This document shows positions 6,591 through 10,225 of a stretch of DNA of 10,225 bases, in pieces. The notes beneath the pieces were generated by a model. That model was not told the origin of the DNA. It worked only from the letters and a program-made list of their open reading frames with translations, and did no database searches. The position numbers and the translations under genes are program-made. Position 1 is the stretch's first letter. Every line of letters begins with the position of its first letter. Source of the stretch: Dehalococcoidia bacterium (GTDB taxonomy: Bacteria; Chloroflexota; Dehalococcoidia; UBA6926); assembly GCA_029941095.1 (NCBI GenBank), contig JAPYRO010000003.1:1-10225 (forward strand), read 5' to 3'.

Positions 6591-7703
6591 TTAACGAAGA
6601 GATTCTTCAAAAAATGTAACTACTCGTTCACGGTATTCGCTTTCAGCTGCTTGGAATGTTTCTCCGTGGTCTGCGTTAGGGACTAACCATAACTGTTTAG
6701 GATCATTAGCGTTTGAGTATATAGATTCACTATCGTTTTTAGAGATTGTTTCATCAAGTAACCCGTGAATTATAAAGATAGGAGTGTTGCTTATCTCTTT
6801 AACGGATTGTTCAGGAATAATCGCTTTTCTACTTATTCCAGTTTTGAGTTCAGTAATCCAAACTGTTATTGGTGCGAAAGGAAATGCTGGTAGGCCAACA
6901 AAGTGTGTGAAACTCTGTGCAACTGCACTGTCAAGGCTTTTGAAAGATGAGTCTACGACTAGGGCTTGAATTTCCCCTGGATGGTCCGCAGCAAATAATA
7001 CGGCAGTCGCCCCTCCATTTGATGAGCCCAGTAGTCCGATTTGTTTTATCTGATCTGCCTCGTTGGAATGCCTTTCGATGTCTAGGTTGCGTAATTTGTT
7101 AATTGCAGCAAGGACGTCCTGTTTTTCATAGTAACCAAAACTTACAAAATCACCCTCGCTCTCGCCGTTATGACGAAAATCGAATAATAGTACCGTGAAT
7201 CCCGACTCATAAAGCATATTTGCTTCTTGTAGCATTGCACGCTTGTCACATCTGTATCCATGTAATAACACAATAGCTTGGTTGGAGGTTCCAAAGTTGA
7301 GCCAACCTTTTAGTAGCGTATCGTCAGCAGCTCTAAACTCCACCATTTCAGTGTTTTTAGCTAGATTTGGGTAATCTGATAGGTGTTCCATATCTTCACA
7401 TACAACGGGATGAAGAGCTGTTTCTGATCCAGTCCAAGCGACTGCTAATAGTAGCAATATTGTAATAAAAACACTTAATCCTATATATATTTTTGCTACA
7501 ATTCTGATCAAGTAGGAGATTTGATTCTTATATATAAGGATTAATAATATTATTGGAGAGGGAACAAATAACCAGGAGATATTAAGAATAGCTGTCTCCG
7601 ATCCCCCTCTTCCCATTACGAAAGATAATATCGAGACCAAGACGGTTATAATCAGCATTGGGATAGCTGTTACTATGAAGCGCTTATTTCTTTTTATTCG
7701 CAT
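6591..7703 (-). CDS. Membrane-anchored alpha/beta hydrolase (serine hydrolase)
   Basis: A 370-residue protein made of three N-terminal transmembrane helices (about 9-30, 42-58 and 70-90) followed by an alpha/beta-hydrolase domain. Catalytic features seen: oxyanion-side HGYRCDK at 148-154, the nucleophile elbow GSSNGG at 226-231 with Ser228, the acid in HGLLDETI at 313-320 (Asp317), and the histidine in ADHGE at 344-348 (His346). FDFRHNGESEG at 174-184 matches the D-x-R-x-x-G-x-S loop of BAAT/BEM46-like and dienelactone-hydrolase-like proteins. The basic N-terminus and the lysine/arginine between helices 2 and 3 place the hydrolase domain outside the cytoplasm by the positive-inside rule, which is inference. 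The ATG at 7703 has only a purine-rich AAGAAGAG close before it. It is divergent from glmU across a 253-bp spacer. The substrate (ester, amide, or a lipid or cell-wall group) cannot be named. Confidence 0.85.
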   Translation of the reverse strand: MRIKRNKRFIVTAIPMLIITVLVSILSFVMGRGGSETAILNISWLFVPSPIILLILIYKNQISYLIRIVAKIYIGLSVFITILLLLAVAWTGSETALHPVVCEDMEHLSDYPNLAKNTEMVEFRAADDTLLKGWLNFGTSNQAIVLLHGYRCDKRAMLQEANMLYESGFTVLLFDFRHNGESEGDFVSFGYYEKQDVLAAINKLRNLDIERHSNEADQIKQIGLLGSSNGGATAVLFAADHPGEIQALVVDSSFKSLDSAVAQSFTHFVGLPAFPFAPITVWITELKTGISRKAIIPEQSVKEISNTPIFIIHGLLDETISKNDSESIYSNANDPKQLWLVPNADHGETFQAAESEYRERVVTFFEESLR

Positions 7704-7830
7704 ATCTCTTCTTATTTGTTTTAGTATTGATCTCTTCGCGTGAGAATAAAGTTTTCCATATATAGTTTTATCACTTATTTGTATTTTTCTCCAAATATTA
7801 AGTTACAGACAAGGACGAGTTTTTGTATTT

Positions 7831-7861
7831 TTAACGCTTTAGGAACGATTGGAGTTACAAT
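7831..7861 (+). promoter_or_regulatory. Possible glmU promoter
   Basis: TACAAT at 7856-7861 (5 of 6 to the -10 consensus) follows TTAACG at 7831-7836 (4 of 6 to -35) at a long 19-bp spacing. Transcription would start around 7868, inside the left arm of the palindrome at 7865-7897. Another -10-like sequence, TATTAT at 7924-7929, has no partner. Evidence is weak. Confidence 0.22.
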
Positions 7862-7864
7862 GAG

Positions 7865-7897
7865 ATAGATGGTTTATCGCTGTGATAAACCATCTAT
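7865..7897. repeat. Perfect 14-bp inverted repeat with 5-base loop upstream of glmU
   Basis: ATAGATGGTTTATC (7865-7878) and GATAAACCATCTAT (7884-7897) are exact reverse complements around GCTGT. The element lies between the divergent hydrolase and glmU genes, 59 bp before the glmU ATG. No T-run follows directly on either strand (TTTTT occurs only at 7916-7920), and neither flanking gene ends here, so a normal terminator is unlikely. It could be a repressor operator, a leader-RNA hairpin for glmU, or a dispersed palindromic repeat. The window alone does not decide which. Confidence 0.85.
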
Positions 7898-7956
7898 GAT
7901 TCATGTATGTGATAATTTTTGGGTATTATTTATGGAGATAGGGAAGGACATCTAGA

Positions 7957-9315
7957 ATGAATGCTATTAACGAAACATGGGCTGGAATTGTAATGGCAGC
8001 TGGTTCAGGAACTAGAATGGGAACTGATATAATGAAGCCTCTCCATCGATTATCTGGAAGACCTTTGATTGAGTATCCACTAAGAGCTTTAATGGCTGCC
8101 GGTATTGATTCGCCGATTGTATTAAGAGACTCGAAAGAGGACTTAGTAAATGCTTTGGCTCACCTAGATCTAAAATTTCTGATTCAAAATGTTAAAGATG
8201 GGACGGGTGGAGCTCTAGCACCTATTTTAGATGGCTTACCCGGCAACATAAAAAATATAATTGTAGTTAATGCGGACACACCATTCGTCACAGATCAAAG
8301 TATAGTAGAGGTGGTTAAAGAGCACTTAAATACGAGTGCTGTTTTTAGCTTTTTAGTATCAGAGGAAGATAGCCATAATGATAGAGGAGTGGTGGTATTC
8401 AATGAAACGAGGCAGCCAACTAAAATAGAAGAGAATTATTTAGATAACGATGATTCTGATGATAAATATTTGGTTAATGTGGGTGTATATTGCATTAATA
8501 TTGATTGGCTTAAAACTAGTTTTGATAAATTGACACTCCAGGATAACGGTGAAAAATACATAACTGAACTTCTAGATCTGGCGGTAGATGATGGTTCGAC
8601 CATTTCTTACGCACTGGTTGGTGATGAGAATGAGAGCTTGGGTGTTAATACCCTTATCGATCTTGCACAGGCTGAGAAGATTCAGAGAGTGGGAATTCTA
8701 AACAAGTTAATGCTTTCTGGAATTATCATAGAAGACCCTGGTAGCACCTATGTAGAAGACACGGTTGAAGTTGGGAAAAACACGGTGATTCGACCAGGTA
8801 CTTTCTTGAGGGGCGAAACTATTATTGGGGCCAATTGTGATATTGGTCCCAATACGGAAGTTACAGACTCCTCTATTTCAGATCAATGTCGCGTATGGAA
8901 TTCTATTATCGAGCAGTCTGTGTTGGATTCTACTGTAACTGTTGGCCCTTATAGTCATATTAGGCCAGAATCCCATCTTTCTGCAGGTGTTAAGGTGGGT
9001 AATTTCTCAGAAATTAAAGCTAGTGAACTTGGAGAAAATGTTACCATGTCACATTTTGGTTATGCTGGTGATGCTAGTATAGGAGACAACGTGAACCTGG
9101 GGGCTGGGATGGTTACCTGTAACTACGATGGGGCTAATAAACACAGGACTGAAATCGGAGAAGGAGCGTTTATAGGATCTGATACTATGCTTGTTGCACC
9201 CTTGAAAGTGGGCTCTGGTGCTATAACAGGTGCGGGATCTGTAGTTATAAATGACGTAGCTTCTGGTGAGACGGTTGCAGGTGTACCAGCAAGAGTAAGC
9301 GAGAATAATGAATAA
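7957..9315 (+). CDS. glmU: Bifunctional GlmU: GlcNAc-1-P uridylyltransferase / GlcN-1-P acetyltransferase
   Basis: Makes UDP-GlcNAc, the precursor of peptidoglycan and surface glycans: the C-terminal domain acetylates glucosamine-1-phosphate and the N-terminal domain adds UMP. The 452-residue length is normal (E. coli 456). The N-terminal nucleotidyltransferase has MAAGSGTRM at 13-21, Lys27, and NADTPF at 105-110 with metal-binding Asp107. The linker GVN (229-231) is also conserved. From about 255 the sequence becomes a left-handed beta helix of hexapeptides. Acetyltransferase residues are present: R336, K354, H366 in the SHFGYAGDA segment, CNYDGANK at 388-395 and GSDT at 407-410. Oddities are GTGGA at 82-86 where many GlmU have GTGHA, and an acidic patch at 163-169. 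AAGGA at 7944-7948 is a well-placed ribosome site. It converges on yvcK with 29 bp between stops. Confidence 0.93.
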   Translation: MNAINETWAGIVMAAGSGTRMGTDIMKPLHRLSGRPLIEYPLRALMAAGIDSPIVLRDSKEDLVNALAHLDLKFLIQNVKDGTGGALAPILDGLPGNIKNIIVVNADTPFVTDQSIVEVVKEHLNTSAVFSFLVSEEDSHNDRGVVVFNETRQPTKIEENYLDNDDSDDKYLVNVGVYCINIDWLKTSFDKLTLQDNGEKYITELLDLAVDDGSTISYALVGDENESLGVNTLIDLAQAEKIQRVGILNKLMLSGIIIEDPGSTYVEDTVEVGKNTVIRPGTFLRGETIIGANCDIGPNTEVTDSSISDQCRVWNSIIEQSVLDSTVTVGPYSHIRPESHLSAGVKVGNFSEIKASELGENVTMSHFGYAGDASIGDNVNLGAGMVTCNYDGANKHRTEIGEGAFIGSDTMLVAPLKVGSGAITGAGSVVINDVASGETVAGVPARVSENNE

Positions 9316-9344
9316 GAAAAATCCAAGATACTAAGGATGCGTTA

Positions 9345-10225
9345 TTAATTAGGTGACTCAAAAAAGCTCATAAGTTCCAGAGCCAGTTTATTGGGATCGT
9401 GCCGGATTTGTGTGCCTTCCGCGAGTAAGGGTCGTTTAACAATTTTGTTGACTAAACCGCCTGTTTTTTCCATATCTAGATCTACTGGTTCAGAACCCTC
9501 TCTTGCGTATCTCTTGATTGATTTGTCTGGTAGAGAGTCAGAATTGGTTAATAGGATGTCAATTTTTCCGGTTTTTCCAATATATTTATTTACCTCTTCC
9601 ACATAAGTCGAACTTTTGAATCCAGTGGTTTCCCCTGGTTTTGTCATCAGGCTAATGACGAAAACCACTTTTGCTTTGGAATCTATTATCGCTTCTGGGA
9701 TCCCTTTCACTAGTAAGTTTGGAATAAGACTTGTGTAAAGATCTCCAGGGCTAAATACGATCATATCAGCCTCTTGTATTGCCTCGATCGATGGAGGATA
9801 TGAGTATGCGATTGGTTCTAAATAAACGTAATCCACGGTGACTCCCGGAGTACCACCGTAAGTATCTATGGTAGATTCTCTTTCTAAAATCGTGCCGTCG
9901 CTCAATAAAGCGTTTAAATCGGTTCGGGTTAAGGTCACAGGAAGGACTTTTCCTTTAATTTTAAGTAATAACGAAGCCATTTCTATTGCTCGCTCTGGGC
10001 CACCAGTAAATTCATTTAGTGCTGCTAGCATCAAATTACCCATGCTATGGCCACTAAGGTCTCCTTCTTCTGAGAACCTATGCTCAAATATGTCTTTAAG
10101 GATGCCAGATTCGTTCTTTTCGTCAGCTAATGCCAGAAGACACTGTCTAACATCACCGTATGGTAATTGCCTTAGTTCATCCCTTAATCTTCCGGAACTA
10201 CCACCACTATCGCTCATTGCTACGA
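9345..10225 (-). CDS. yvcK: YvcK/GlmR (CofD-like) UDP-sugar-binding protein, N-terminus beyond window
   Basis: Member of the CofD/YvcK family. In Bacillus subtilis YvcK (GlmR) binds UDP-GlcNAc, is needed for growth on gluconeogenic carbon and supports cell-wall precursor synthesis. Seen, numbering from the ATG at 10217: DSGGSSGRLR at 3-12, PYGDVRQCL at 19-27, SGHSMGNLMLAAL at 55-67, SPGDLYTSLIPNLL at 156-169 and LMTKPGETTGF at 190-200. That ATG is almost certainly not the start. The frame stays open upstream with Val-Ala, and family members read into the DDGGSSGRLR motif from a preceding strand and a glycine-rich N-terminal loop. About 25-45 residues, including the first nucleotide-binding loop, should therefore lie past the right edge. 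Small departures from the usual motifs are D-S for D-D at 3-4 and S for N at 189. In many bacteria it neighbours rapZ and whiA, which could lie just outside. Confidence 0.9.
   Translation of the reverse strand, partial: VAMSDSGGSSGRLRDELRQLPYGDVRQCLLALADEKNESGILKDIFEHRFSEEGDLSGHSMGNLMLAALNEFTGGPERAIEMASLLLKIKGKVLPVTLTRTDLNALLSDGTILERESTIDTYGGTPGVTVDYVYLEPIAYSYPPSIEAIQEADMIVFSPGDLYTSLIPNLLVKGIPEAIIDSKAKVVFVISLMTKPGETTGFKSSTYVEEVNKYIGKTGKIDILLTNSDSLPDKSIKRYAREGSEPVDLDMEKTGGLVNKIVKRPLLAEGTQIRHDPNKLALELMSFFESPN

Noticed and set aside
10215..10217. ATG at 10217 as the true start of yvcK
   Set aside because: The frame is open up to the window edge, and the ATG falls inside the conserved strand leading into the GGSSGRLR motif. 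The gene must start further upstream.

Overview
The window is an AT-rich bacterial segment with eight protein-coding genes and two tRNAs. It looks like a chromosomal housekeeping and accessory mix, not a mobile element. I see no transposase, integrase, phage gene or CRISPR array. A free-living, possibly marine, member of Chloroflexota (SAR202/Dehalococcoidia-like) would fit the low GC, the stand-alone amidohydrolase-2 protein, the O-antigen-ligase-like protein with a helical tail, and YvcK. That placement is an impression from gene content, not a demonstrated assignment.

Layout. Positions 53-922 (+) carry a metal-dependent amidohydrolase with a strong Shine-Dalgarno and a candidate terminator at 987-1023. 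Positions 1112-1293 hold a tandem tRNA-Gly(CCC)/tRNA-Gln(TTG) pair, both with encoded CCA. Positions 1429-2364 (+) are a short-form methylenetetrahydrofolate reductase whose true start may be a GTG at 1465. It converges on a minus-strand two-gene unit, 5146-2387, made of an O-antigen ligase/polymerase-like membrane protein followed 12 bp later by adenine phosphoribosyltransferase (apt).

A 199-bp divergent spacer leads to an MFS exporter (5346-6566, +). This gene starts with GTG and is preceded by a possible 15-codon leader ORF that overlaps its start. It converges on a membrane-anchored alpha/beta hydrolase (7703-6591, -). A second divergent spacer (7704-7956) contains a perfect 14-bp inverted repeat. 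It leads to glmU (7957-9315, +), which converges on yvcK/glmR (minus strand, cut by the right window edge).

Functional links. The clearest is at the right end. GlmU makes UDP-GlcNAc, and YvcK/GlmR proteins are UDP-sugar-binding regulators of the same branch of central and cell-wall metabolism. The O-antigen-ligase-like protein would be a downstream user of polyprenyl-linked glycans. MetF (one-carbon metabolism) and Apt (adenine salvage) are unlinked housekeeping functions. I found no convincing new multi-gene system. The most original small-scale signals are the leader ORF and start overlap before the MFS gene and the perfect palindrome before glmU.
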